NCBI GenBank assembly: GCA_949840465.1
Contig: CATKXE010000032.1
Span: 1 to 34,562 of the forward strand
Direction of reading: 5' to 3'
Source of the DNA: an uncultured Lachnospiraceae bacterium
GTDB lineage: Bacteria > Bacillota > Clostridia > Lachnospirales > Lachnospiraceae
Length of the DNA: 34,562 bases
Position numbers and translations under genes: made by a program. The number at the start of each line of letters is the position of its first letter. Position 1 is the stretch's first letter. The notes below the pieces were generated by a model. It saw only the letters and a list, made by a program, of their open reading frames with translations, had not been told where the DNA came from and did no database searches. Positions 24,774 through 33,794 of the stretch are shown piece by piece.

Positions 24774-24802
24774 TTGACACATATTTGAAAAGTCCGTATA
24801 AT
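24774..24802 (+). promoter_or_regulatory. consensus sigma-A promoter
   Basis: TTGACA (24774-24779), 17 bases, TATAAT (24797-24802): a full match to consensus. It drives the membrane-anchored hypothetical gene at 24908 with a leader of about 100 bases. Confidence 0.88.
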
Positions 24803-24907
24803 AGAGAAAAGACGGAACGGAAATATAGAAACGGGATTTTTAGAGCCTTTGCGTTGCTCAAGGGTGGTTCCGGGAAGTATATTGCTGTCGGGGAGGGAAG
24901 TTACAGC

Positions 24908-25351
24908 ATGATTGCAGAAAATGATGAGAAAAAAAGAAGTAAGCTTTGGAAAATAGCGATGGCCGTTTCTACGGCATTGATCATTTTCATCGTCATATTT
25001 TTTGGAATAAAGCTTTTTACTTCGAATCCATTGGAGGGAAAATGGGTCAATGAAGGCAGCGGCCTGATCATGCAGATTCGCGGGAATGGTTCTGCCTCCA
25101 TCGAATGGCCGGATGAGAATGAGGAGGACGCTGTGGCTGAACTGCAGTATAAAGTAGATCTGAAATCCAAAATATTTACCTTATATCAGGGCGGGGAAAA
25201 TGAAACGGTACAGGAATTGGATGAGATATCGGCGGAATCTGGTTTTGGCACAGAGACAATGGAAGGAACCTATGACTACAGTCTGGAGCAGGGAGAACTC
25301 ACCCTGACAGAACGGGAGTACGGGGATCAGATGGTATTTGCAAGAGAGTAA
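24908..25351 (+). CDS. membrane-anchored hypothetical protein
   Basis: The 147-residue protein has a charged start, one membrane segment (about residues 13-37) and an extracellular domain beginning NPLEGKWVNEGSGL. Repeated short beta-type stretches (GLIMQIRGNGSASIEW, YKVDLKSKIFTLY, GELTLTEREYG) resemble the lipocalin-like domain found in many Clostridial proteins that start with a G-x-W motif. I used ATG 24908, which follows GGGAGGGAAG; the frame is open further upstream into the leader. A perfect promoter suggests strong constitutive expression. Function unknown. Confidence 0.8.
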   Translation: MIAENDEKKRSKLWKIAMAVSTALIIFIVIFFGIKLFTSNPLEGKWVNEGSGLIMQIRGNGSASIEWPDENEEDAVAELQYKVDLKSKIFTLYQGGENETVQELDEISAESGFGTETMEGTYDYSLEQGELTLTEREYGDQMVFARE

Positions 25352-25536
25352 AGGTAAGGAACGGCATGGAAACACGGTTCAGGTTTTCCAGAGGTTCCCA
25401 GGGGCCTTCGAATAGAACAGCTTTGCATGCCTGGCAATGTCCGGGAGATGCAGGGCTGTTTTGTGTCATTTCAAACACCGGAATCCTCTAAAAACAGTAT
25501 TGGATCAGAACGGTCCGGAAAGGAGACGAATAAAGG

Positions 25537-26589
25537 ATGTTAAGGCAGAAGACAAAGGAAGTCCGGATTGGGGATGTATGGATCGGGGGCAGACACCCGG
25601 TGGCAATCCAGTCTATGACGAATACAAAGACAGAGGATGTGGAAGGAACGGCAGAGCAGATTCATAAGCTGGAGGCGGCAGGCTGCGAGATCGTGCGCTG
25701 TACGGTTCCGACGCAGGAGGCGGCCAGGGCGCTTGGGGAAATCAAAAAAAATATCCATATCCCGCTGGTAGCGGATATCCATTTTGATTACCGGATGGCA
25801 ATCGCAGCGATCGAAAACGGGGCGGATAAGATCCGCATCAATCCGGGCAATATCGGCGGCCCAAAGCGTCTCAAAGCTGTTGTGGACAAGGCAAGGGAAC
25901 GGGGGATCCCCATCCGCGTGGGGGTTAACAGCGGTTCTTTGGAAAAGCCCCTGCTGGAAAAATACGGCGGGGTGACGGCTCAGGGAATTGTGGAGAGCGC
26001 CCTGGATAAGGTACGGATGATCGAGGACATGGATTATGACAATCTGGTGGTCAGCATCAAATCCTCGGATGTGCTGATGTGCGTGAAGGCACACGAGATG
26101 ATTGCTGAAAAATGCCCTTATCCCCTACATGTGGGGATCACGGAAGCAGGGACAGTATATTCCGGGAATATCAAATCCGCTATAGGACTGGGGATTATTT
26201 TATATGAAGGGATCGGGAACACGATCCGGGTCTCCCTGACAGGAGATCCGGCAGAGGAAATCCGGTCGGCAAAGCTTATTTTGAAGACGTTAGGCTTACG
26301 TAAAGGCGGGATTGAGGTGGTTTCCTGCCCGACCTGCGGCAGGACCCAGATCGACCTGATCGGATTGGCAAACCAGGTGGAATCGATGGTGCAGGAATTC
26401 CCTCTGGATATCAAGGTGGCGGTCATGGGATGCGTTGTGAACGGGCCGGGGGAGGCCAAAGAGGCAGACATCGGAATTGCCGGCGGAAAAGGAGAAGGCC
26501 TTCTGATCAAAAAGGGAGAGGCCGTCAGGAAAGTGAAAGAGGAAGAGCTTCTGGAAACGCTGCGCCAGGAGCTTAAAGACTGGAAATAA
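25537..26589 (+). CDS. ispG: 4-hydroxy-3-methylbut-2-en-1-yl diphosphate synthase
   Basis: This 350-residue enzyme of the MEP isoprenoid pathway reductively converts methylerythritol cyclodiphosphate to HMBPP using a 4Fe-4S cluster. The N-terminal barrel starts RQKTKEVRIGDVWIGG. The cluster ligands are in CPTCGRTQIDL and in CVVNGPGEA, where the following Glu is the fourth ligand. The length is normal for bacterial IspG without an insert domain. AAAGGAG lies before the ATG. polC follows after 59 bases, the usual order, whereas rseP, normally just upstream, is 24 kb away. Confidence 0.96.
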   Translation: MLRQKTKEVRIGDVWIGGRHPVAIQSMTNTKTEDVEGTAEQIHKLEAAGCEIVRCTVPTQEAARALGEIKKNIHIPLVADIHFDYRMAIAAIENGADKIRINPGNIGGPKRLKAVVDKARERGIPIRVGVNSGSLEKPLLEKYGGVTAQGIVESALDKVRMIEDMDYDNLVVSIKSSDVLMCVKAHEMIAEKCPYPLHVGITEAGTVYSGNIKSAIGLGIILYEGIGNTIRVSLTGDPAEEIRSAKLILKTLGLRKGGIEVVSCPTCGRTQIDLIGLANQVESMVQEFPLDIKVAVMGCVVNGPGEAKEADIGIAGGKGEGLLIKKGEAVRKVKEEELLETLRQELKDWK

Positions 26590-26648
26590 CCAGAGAGTGT
26601 ATCACCACATAGATGCAGTGAGAAAACCGAAGTTTAGGAGTTGATACA

Positions 26649-29600
26649 TTGGAACAAGTAGGAACCGCAAAAGCATTTTTTGATGTCTTCCCCACCTTGA
26701 AGGCGGAGGAATCCATCCGTAGGCTATTTTCAGATGTGGAGGTAAGGAAGATCACCACCAATTCGGCCAGAGATTTTCTCCACATCTACATTTTAAGCCG
26801 CCATTTGCTCCCCAAAAAACAAATCTGGCAGATGGAACGAAGGATTAAGGAGCAGTTATTCGGAACTTCCCCTGTGAGTATCCGCTTAGAGGAAGAATAT
26901 GCCTTGTCGGATCAGTATACGCCTGAGGCGTTGATGGCCGAGTACAGGGACAGTATTATTCAGGAACTGAAAGGCTCCAGTGTACTGGCGGCGAATATGT
27001 TTGAGCAGGCGGAAATCCGGTTTGAGGATGGGAATATATGCTGTCTGGAACTGGTGGATACTATCGTGTCCGAGGGAAGGAGAGAGCAGATCGTAAATCT
27101 TCTGGATGATATTTTCAACCGGCGCTGTAAAATCAAAACGGATATCCGTGTTACATACCGGGAGAAGAAAGAGAGCAAAACCAGAGAGTTTGATGAACAG
27201 AGGATTCAACGGGAGATCAATGCCATTTTCCAGAAAAATAAAAGCGTCCATGGAAACGGGCAAGAAGAGGAAATGGGCATGGAAGGCCGGAATCAGGCCA
27301 TGCCATGGGATGCGCCGCAAGAGAACGAAACGAAAAATCCGTACACGGAAAAAACCGGAATGACGGACGGCCAGAAAGAGACGGGGTTAAACGGCAAAAA
27401 AAGACAGAACGGCAAGGCTTTGGGCAGGAACCAGAGCCAGAACACGGGCAAAAGCCCGGTAGGAAACGCGGCGGACAAAGGCGGCTCCGGGTTTGGAAGA
27501 GGAAGGCAGGCCAGGAACGGATTTGGCAGGGATTCCAGAAAAGACTATGTACGGCCTCTGAAACAAGGGGGCGCCCCCAACCTGATCTATGGAAGGGATT
27601 TTGAGGACGAGCCCATCCAGCTCAGTCAGGTTGCCACGGAGATGGGGGAGATCACTTTACGCGGCAAGGTCGTCAGCCTGGAGACCCGCGAGATCCGTAA
27701 TGAGAAAACCATCGTCATATTTTCTGTGACCGATTTTACGGATACCATTGTTGTAAAAATGTTTGTCCTCAATGAGCAGCTCGCGGAGCTTCTCGGAGAT
27801 CTCAAAAAAGGCGCTTTCCTGAAAATAAAAGGGGTCACTACCATCGACAAATATGACGGGGAGCTGACCATCGGCTCTGTCGCCGGCATTAAAAAGACCA
27901 ATGATTTTACCGTATCCAGAGAAGATCTAAGCCCCGTCAAGCGGGTAGAACTCCATTGCCACACGAAAATGAGCGATATGGACGGGGTATCGGAGGTCAA
28001 GGATATCGTGGACAGGGCCCACAAATGGGGGCATCCGGCCATCGCAGTGACAGACCATGGGACGGCTCAGGCATTTCCGGATGCCAATCATTACATTGAG
28101 CGGCTGGACAAGGCAGATCCTTTCAAAGTCATCTATGGCGTGGAAGGCTATGTGGTGGACGACCTGACAGAGATTGCGGTGGGCGCAGGGGAGGAAAGCC
28201 TCTTTGACGCTTATGTGGTATTTGATCTGGAAACCACGGGATTCAGCGCGATCAAGGACAAGATTATCGAGATAGGCGCGGTAAAGGTCGTAAACGGAGA
28301 GATTGTGGATTCTTTCAGTACTTTTGTAAATCCACGTCGTCCTATTCCCTTTGAGATTACAAACCTGACGGGCATCTCGGATGAGATGGTTATGGAATAC
28401 CCGGATATCGAGACCATTCTGCCGCAGTTTCTGGAATTTATCGGGGATGCGGTTCTGGTGGCTCATAACGCAGGCTTTGATGTGGGGTTCCTTGAGCAGA
28501 ACTGCAGGTATCAGGAGATTGAGCCTCATTTTATCTCCGTGGATACGGTTGCGCTGGCCCGGGTGCTGATGCCCACGCTGTCAAAATATAAACTGAACGT
28601 GGTCGCTAAAGCGTTGAATATTTCTCTGGAGAACCACCACCGGGCAGTGGATGACGCCGGTGCGACTGCAAAGATTTTTGTGAAATTTATCCAGATGTTA
28701 CAGGATCGGAATATTACCACGCTGAAAGGGATCAACCAGTTTGGGAATATGAACCCGGATGCCATACGCAAGCTTCCTACCTATCATATCATCATTCTGG
28801 TAAAAAATGATATCGGAAGGTATAACCTGTACCAACTGATCTCACAGTCTCATCTGAATTATTTTGCAAGGAGGCCCAGAATACCGAAAAGCCTGCTAAG
28901 CAGGCACCGGGAAGGGCTGATTATTGGGAGCGCCTGCGAAGCGGGAGAATTATTTCAGGCAATTTTGAATAAAAAGTCTCAGGAGACGGTCGCCAGGCTG
29001 GCTGATTTTTATGATTACTATGAAATACAGCCTCTGGGCAACAACCATTTCATGCTGGAGAGTGAAAAACTTCCGGATATCCAGACCGAAGAAGACCTGA
29101 AAAATCTGAACCGTCAGATTGTGGAATTGGGAGAGCAGTTTAAAAAGCCGGTGGTGGCAACCTGCGACGTTCATTTCCTGGATCCGGAGGATGAAGTATA
29201 CCGTCGGATTATCATGGCGGGAAAGGGGTTCAGTGATGCGGATAATCAGGCGCCTCTGTTCCTCCGCACTACAGAGGAAATGCTGGAGGAATTTGAATAT
29301 CTTGGTTCTGCCAGGGCGTATCAGGTGGTGGTGGAAAATTCCAACAAGATTGCAGCCATGGTGGAGAAAATTGCCCCGGTTAACCCCAATAAGTGTCCTC
29401 CGGTTATTAAAAACTCAGACCAGAAACTGCGTGATATCTGCTATAAAAAGGCATACGAGATTTATGGGGACGACCTGCCCGAACAGGTGTCTTCCCGGTT
29501 GGAACGGGAGCTGAATTCCATCATCTCCAACGGGTACGCGGTCATGTACATTATTGCACAGAAACTGGTGTGGAAATCCGTTGCGGACGGCTATTTGGTC

Positions 29601-31328
29601 GGCTCCCGTGGGTCTGTCGGATCATCGTTTGTGGCGACCATGGCCGGGATCACGGAGGTGAATCCTTTAAGCCCTCATTACTATTGTACGGTTTGCCATT
29701 ACTGTGATTTTGAATCTGAGGAAGTAAAAGCATATTCGGGCTGCTGCGGATACGACATGCCGGACAAAATCTGCCCGGAATGCGGAGCGAAGCTTATCAA
29801 GGCGGGATACGACATTCCCTTTGAGACATTTCTCGGGTTTAAAGGGGACAAGGAACCGGATATTGACTTGAATTTTTCCGGAGATTATCAGGCCAAGGCC
29901 CACAAGTATACGGAGGTACTTTTCGGGGAAGGATATACCTTCAAAGCCGGGACCATCGGCACTCTGGCTGACAAGACGGCATATGGATATGTGCGGCGGT
30001 ACTATGAAGATAAAAACCAGAGGAAGCGTAAATGTGAAATTGAGCGTATCAGTCAGGGATGCACCGGAGTCCGGCGGAGTACCGGACAGCATCCCGGAGG
30101 CATCGTGGTTCTTCCCCACGGGCATAATATCAATGAGTTTACACCTGTACAGCACCCGGCAAACGACACCACCACCGATATTGTGACTACCCATTTTGAC
30201 TACCATTCCATTGACCATAACCTGCTGAAGCTGGATATTCTGGGGCACGATGACCCGACCATGATCAAGATGCTGGAGGAATATATTACATCGGAATCCC
30301 TGGAAAATGAATACTCGGATGAGCATCCTTTTGTTGCAACGAAAATTCCACTGGACGATCAGGAGGTACTCTCCTTATTCCACAGCACCCAGGCGCTTGG
30401 GATCAAGCCGGAGGATATCGAAGGCTGTAAGCTGGGATGCCTGGGAATCCCGGAATTTGGAACCGATTTTGCCATGAGCATGGTCATTGAGGCCAATCCA
30501 CAGTCTCTTTCGGATCTGATCCGTCTGGCGGGGCTGTCGCATGGAACCGATGTGTGGCTTGGCAATGCGCAGGATCTGATCCGTTCCGGGACAGCTACCA
30601 TTTCCTCCGCCATCTGTACCCGTGACGATATTATGACCTACCTCATCCATCAGGGGGTGGACAGTGCGCTGTCCTTTACGATCATGGAAAGTGTCCGTAA
30701 AGGCAAAGGGCTGAAACCGGAATGGGAAGAGGCCATGAAGGAAAAGGATGTGCCGCAATGGTATATTGACTCCTGTAAAAAGATCAAGTATATGTTCCCG
30801 AAAGCCCATGCAGCTGCATATGTGATGATGGCATACCGGATCGCATACTGTAAGATCCATTATCCGCTTGCTTATTATGGGGCTTATTTCAGTATCCGTG
30901 CGGATGCATTTTCTTATGAGCTCATGTGCCAGGGAAAGGAAAAGCTGAATTTCTATATCAAAGACTATAAAAAACGTTCGGATTCCCTGACCAATAAGGA
31001 ACAGGATACGCTCAAAGACATGCGGCTGGTGCAGGAAATGTATGCCCGTGGACTGGAATTTATCCCTATTGACTTGTACCGTGCAAAGGCAAAGCAGTTC
31101 CAAATCATTGACGGGAAACTGATGCCGTCTTTTGCAAGTATTGAAGGGATGGGAGAAAAGGCGGCGGAAGCGGTAGAATTGGCGGCTAAAGACGGAAAAT
31201 ACCTGTCGCTGGATGATTTCCGCGAGCGGACAAAAGTCAGCATGTCGACCATTGATTTAATGTCAGGCCTGGGCCTTTTTGGAGATCTTCCAAAGAGCAA
31301 CCAGCTTTCGCTGTTCGATTTTGCATAA
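26649..31328 (+). CDS. polC: DNA polymerase III PolC-type alpha subunit
   Basis: The 1,559-residue replicative polymerase has an N-terminal domain and a low-complexity, Gly/Asn/Lys-rich linker at about 210-310. An OB-fold comes next (about 325-410), then a PHP domain starting ELHCHT at 434. The DEDDh proofreading exonuclease is inserted in PHP (FDLETTG at 525-531). The polymerase core carries the zinc cysteines from Cys1013 and the catalytic PDIDLNFSG with Asp1071 and Asp1073. The clamp-binding peptide QLSLF is at 1552-1556, four residues from the end. The start is a TTG at 26649 with AGGAG eight bases upstream; no ATG lies nearby. The gene is complete. Confidence 0.97.
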   Translation: MEQVGTAKAFFDVFPTLKAEESIRRLFSDVEVRKITTNSARDFLHIYILSRHLLPKKQIWQMERRIKEQLFGTSPVSIRLEEEYALSDQYTPEALMAEYRDSIIQELKGSSVLAANMFEQAEIRFEDGNICCLELVDTIVSEGRREQIVNLLDDIFNRRCKIKTDIRVTYREKKESKTREFDEQRIQREINAIFQKNKSVHGNGQEEEMGMEGRNQAMPWDAPQENETKNPYTEKTGMTDGQKETGLNGKKRQNGKALGRNQSQNTGKSPVGNAADKGGSGFGRGRQARNGFGRDSRKDYVRPLKQGGAPNLIYGRDFEDEPIQLSQVATEMGEITLRGKVVSLETREIRNEKTIVIFSVTDFTDTIVVKMFVLNEQLAELLGDLKKGAFLKIKGVTTIDKYDGELTIGSVAGIKKTNDFTVSREDLSPVKRVELHCHTKMSDMDGVSEVKDIVDRAHKWGHPAIAVTDHGTAQAFPDANHYIERLDKADPFKVIYGVEGYVVDDLTEIAVGAGEESLFDAYVVFDLETTGFSAIKDKIIEIGAVKVVNGEIVDSFSTFVNPRRPIPFEITNLTGISDEMVMEYPDIETILPQFLEFIGDAVLVAHNAGFDVGFLEQNCRYQEIEPHFISVDTVALARVLMPTLSKYKLNVVAKALNISLENHHRAVDDAGATAKIFVKFIQMLQDRNITTLKGINQFGNMNPDAIRKLPTYHIIILVKNDIGRYNLYQLISQSHLNYFARRPRIPKSLLSRHREGLIIGSACEAGELFQAILNKKSQETVARLADFYDYYEIQPLGNNHFMLESEKLPDIQTEEDLKNLNRQIVELGEQFKKPVVATCDVHFLDPEDEVYRRIIMAGKGFSDADNQAPLFLRTTEEMLEEFEYLGSARAYQVVVENSNKIAAMVEKIAPVNPNKCPPVIKNSDQKLRDICYKKAYEIYGDDLPEQVSSRLERELNSIISNGYAVMYIIAQKLVWKSVADGYLVGSRGSVGSSFVATMAGITEVNPLSPHYYCTVCHYCDFESEEVKAYSGCCGYDMPDKICPECGAKLIKAGYDIPFETFLGFKGDKEPDIDLNFSGDYQAKAHKYTEVLFGEGYTFKAGTIGTLADKTAYGYVRRYYEDKNQRKRKCEIERISQGCTGVRRSTGQHPGGIVVLPHGHNINEFTPVQHPANDTTTDIVTTHFDYHSIDHNLLKLDILGHDDPTMIKMLEEYITSESLENEYSDEHPFVATKIPLDDQEVLSLFHSTQALGIKPEDIEGCKLGCLGIPEFGTDFAMSMVIEANPQSLSDLIRLAGLSHGTDVWLGNAQDLIRSGTATISSAICTRDDIMTYLIHQGVDSALSFTIMESVRKGKGLKPEWEEAMKEKDVPQWYIDSCKKIKYMFPKAHAAAYVMMAYRIAYCKIHYPLAYYGAYFSIRADAFSYELMCQGKEKLNFYIKDYKKRSDSLTNKEQDTLKDMRLVQEMYARGLEFIPIDLYRAKAKQFQIIDGKLMPSFASIEGMGEKAAEAVELAAKDGKYLSLDDFRERTKVSMSTIDLMSGLGLFGDLPKSNQLSLFDFA

Positions 31329-31410
31329 AAGAAAAAGTGGGTTTCTGAAATGAAAAGAGCGCCCTGTGTTTCCCGATGAACCGGAAACCTGGTTATATTA
31401 AAAGTTATGC

Positions 31411-31439
31411 TTGTAAACAGAAAAGTAAAATGGTATACT
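31411..31439 (+). promoter_or_regulatory. promoter of glyA
   Basis: TTGTAA (31411-31416), a 17-base spacer and TATACT (31434-31439) with the extended TGG before it. Transcription would start near 31446, leaving a leader of about 170 bases. Confidence 0.7.
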
Positions 31440-31444
31440 TTGTC

Positions 31445-31516
31445 GGATGGAGTTCATCCGCCCTGGCAGGGCGGCCGTTGCCGGATGCCTCTTATCAGCG
31501 TATCCGGGAATAAGGC
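31445..31516 (+). other. structured leader of glyA
   Basis: CCGCCCT-GGC-AGGGCGG (31458-31474) is a perfect seven-base stem. CATCC at 31455-31459 can pair with GGATG at 31445-31449 or with GGATG at 31483-31487, which gives two exclusive folds. A third stem joins GCCTCTTAT (31487-31495) with ATAAGGC (31510-31516). It does not match the ZTP, THF or glycine riboswitch consensus as I know them. No clear terminator stands before glyA. Confidence 0.4.
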
Positions 31517-31617
31517 ACCGTAACAGATGATGTAGGGAACTGTGCAAAAATAACTTATAGATCGGACTTGTCTCAATGCCCGTGTGCACAGGATATGAAA
31601 ACGTGGAGGAAAGTATC

Positions 31618-32853
31618 ATGTACGATTTTGAGGAAATCAAGAAAACAGATGCAGAAATTGCCGAGGCGGTTCAGGCAGAAATGAATCGCCAGAATTCACA
31701 TATTGAGCTGATTGCTTCCGAGAACTGGGTTAGCAAGGCTGTGATGGCGGCCATGGGGAGTCCGCTGACCAACAAATATGCGGAAGGGTATCCCCAAAAG
31801 AGATATTACGGCGGCTGCCAGTGTGTGGACGTGGTGGAGGAACTTGCCAGAGAACGTGCAAAGAAGCTTTTTGACTGTGAATATGCCAATGTACAGCCAC
31901 ATTCGGGAGCACAGGCGAATATGGCGGCTATGTTTGCGATGCTGGAGCCGGGCGATAAGATCATGGGAATGAATCTGGATCATGGCGGACACCTGACCCA
32001 TGGTTCTCCGGTGAACCTCTCTGGAAAATATTTTGACGTCACGTTTTATGGCGTCAATGACGACGGAGTGATCGATTATGACAATGTGCTTGCTATCGCA
32101 AAAGAATGTAAGCCGAAGCTGATCGTGGCCGGAGCCAGCGCATATGCCAGAACGATTGATTTCAAACGGTTTCGGGAGATTGCAGATGAAGTGGGCGCTT
32201 ACCTGATGGTGGATATTGCCCATATAGCGGGCTTAGTTGCCACAGGGCTGCATCCAAGCCCCATTCCTTATGCCCATGTGACCACCACCACCACCCACAA
32301 GACCCTGCGTGGACCCCGGGGCGGCATGATTTTAAGCAGTGAAGAGATGAACAGGAAATTTAATTTTAATAAAGCGGTATTTCCCGGTACTCAGGGAGGA
32401 CCTCTGATGCATGTGATCGCAGCGAAGGCAGTCTGCTTTAAGGAGGCTCTGCAGCCGGAATATAAGGCCTATATGGAACAGGTTGTAAAGAACGCGAAGG
32501 CGCTTTGCAAGGCGCTTAAAGCACGGGGGATCAAAATCGTGTCAGGAGACACGGATAATCACCTGATGCTGGTAGATCTGACAGAAAAGGACATCAGCGG
32601 AAAAGAACTGGAGAAGCGTCTGGATGACGCTCATGTAACAGCTAATAAGAATACCATTCCAAATGATCCGCGCTCTCCCTTCGTGACCAGCGGTGTAAGG
32701 CTTGGAACTCCGGCTGTGACGACACGCGGCATGGTGGAGGAAGATATGGAGAAGATTGCTGAAATCATCGCAATGGTCATTGACAGCGGGGAGAACGTGG
32801 AGAAAGCGAAAGCTATGGTGGCAGAGCTGACGTCGAAATATCCGCTGTGCTAA
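31618..32853 (+). CDS. glyA: serine hydroxymethyltransferase
   Basis: The 411-residue PLP enzyme interconverts serine and glycine with tetrahydrofolate and is the main source of one-carbon units. [16 protein letters not shown] lies near the N-terminus, and the PLP lysine is Lys227 in [15 protein letters not shown] use ATG 31618, which has GGAGGAAAG upstream; the frame is open 14 codons further but without a ribosome site. It is a single-gene unit with its own promoter and a terminator about 100 bases downstream. Confidence 0.97.
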   Translation: MYDFEEIKKTDAEIAEAVQAEMNRQNSHIELIASENWVSKAVMAAMGSPLTNKYAEGYPQKRYYGGCQCVDVVEELARERAKKLFDCEYANVQPHSGAQANMAAMFAMLEPGDKIMGMNLDHGGHLTHGSPVNLSGKYFDVTFYGVNDDGVIDYDNVLAIAKECKPKLIVAGASAYARTIDFKRFREIADEVGAYLMVDIAHIAGLVATGLHPSPIPYAHVTTTTTHKTLRGPRGGMILSSEEMNRKFNFNKAVFPGTQGGPLMHVIAAKAVCFKEALQPEYKAYMEQVVKNAKALCKALKARGIKIVSGDTDNHLMLVDLTEKDISGKELEKRLDDAHVTANKNTIPNDPRSPFVTSGVRLGTPAVTTRGMVEEDMEKIAEIIAMVIDSGENVEKAKAMVAELTSKYPLC

Positions 32854-32955
32854 TGTATCATTCATAATTCGCAAAATTACTTGCCTTAATTTCCATCTGC
32901 CGCGTTGGCTTCAATCGACGATGCAGCAGATGAAAATAGGATTTTGAAGCAGAAG

Positions 32956-32991
32956 AAAGCGCTCAATGCCGTAATTGGTATCGGGTGCTTT
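32956..32991 (+). terminator. terminator-like hairpin after glyA
   Basis: AAAGCGCTCAATGCC (32956-32970) pairs with GGTATCGGGTGCTTT (32977-32991) over 15 positions with one mismatch and a few G-U pairs, with a GTAATT loop. TTC follows, so the T-run is short. The gap 32854-33262 also has an inverted repeat CATCTGC/GCAGATG (32894-32932). I see no gene in the rest of it. Confidence 0.55.
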
Positions 32992-33262
32992 TCATGTTCT
33001 GCTAAACTAAAATCGGATGCCTGAATTTGAGGTTCGTCTGTTTCCAGTTGGATTCTGAATCAGTAATGTCAATCTATTCAGCGGCAGGGGTGTGCCAGAT
33101 CGGGCGGCAGGGATAATAAAATAATCGGGAGAATATATTGATGAAATCAAAGGATAGAATGATAAGGGCCGAAACTTGCAAAAATGACGGTTATTATCGG
33201 CGTGAAAGGGGGTCAGACACAAGACGGAACAATGCGAACAGTAGTTTGTAAAGAAAAAATAC

Positions 33263-33291
33263 TTGACAACCCGTTCTTTTTCATGTAAGAT
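33263..33291 (+). promoter_or_regulatory. promoter of ylxM-ffh
   Basis: TTGACA (33263-33268), 17 bases and TAAGAT (33286-33291). The transcript should start about ten bases before the GTG start of ylxM, leaving a very short leader. Confidence 0.75.
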
Positions 33292-33307
33292 AGCAAAGGT
33301 GATCGCA

Positions 33308-33658
33308 GTGGATGAGATTTTAGAACAGGCGTTATTATATGATTTTTACGGGGAATTGCTCACGGACCACCAGAAGGAGATCTATGAGCAGTTCCTTTTA
33401 GAAGACCTGTCCCTGAGTGAGATTGCAGAAAGCGAGGGAATCAGCAGGCAGGGTGTGTATGACATGGTCAGACGCTGCCACAAGTCTCTGGAAGGGTATG
33501 AGGGCAAGCTGCATCTGGTAGCGCGTTTCCTCTCGATCAGGAAGAAAGTCCGTGAGATGGAGTCCTTGCTGGATTCCTATACACCAGAGAGAAAGGAATC
33601 GGCAGAACTGTTCGGACAGATCCGGGCGCTGTCAGATTCGATATTAGAAATGCTGTAG
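33308..33658 (+). CDS. ylxM: YlxM/p13-family helix-turn-helix protein
   Basis: The 116-residue protein belongs to the UPF0122 family, with a sigma-factor region-4-like helix-turn-helix: LTDHQKEIYEQFLLEDLSLSEIAESEGISRQGVYDMVRR. The family is almost always encoded just before ffh and is linked to the signal recognition particle pathway. The start is GTG 33308 behind AAAGGTGAT. An earlier start is ruled out because the promoter overlaps it. ffh begins 136 bases downstream. Confidence 0.9.
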   Translation: MDEILEQALLYDFYGELLTDHQKEIYEQFLLEDLSLSEIAESEGISRQGVYDMVRRCHKSLEGYEGKLHLVARFLSIRKKVREMESLLDSYTPERKESAELFGQIRALSDSILEML

Positions 33659-33794
33659 GAATCGTATCTATGAGGAGCTGGAATATCGTTTGGAAAAATA
33701 GCAGCAAAGAATTTTTCGGAAACTACTGCCCGTAGAGTAATTTTTAGACAGTCCATGAGAATCAGGACAGGCAGAATGACAGAGGAGTTGGGAC

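Noticed and set aside
26649..27600. polC interrupted or misassembled at the low-complexity stretch near residue 210-310
   Set aside because: The frame is continuous, and flexible linkers of varying length are normal at this point of PolC proteins.
31445..31617. ZTP, THF or glycine riboswitch before glyA
   Set aside because: The conserved motifs I know for these classes are not visible. Only unspecific stems remain.
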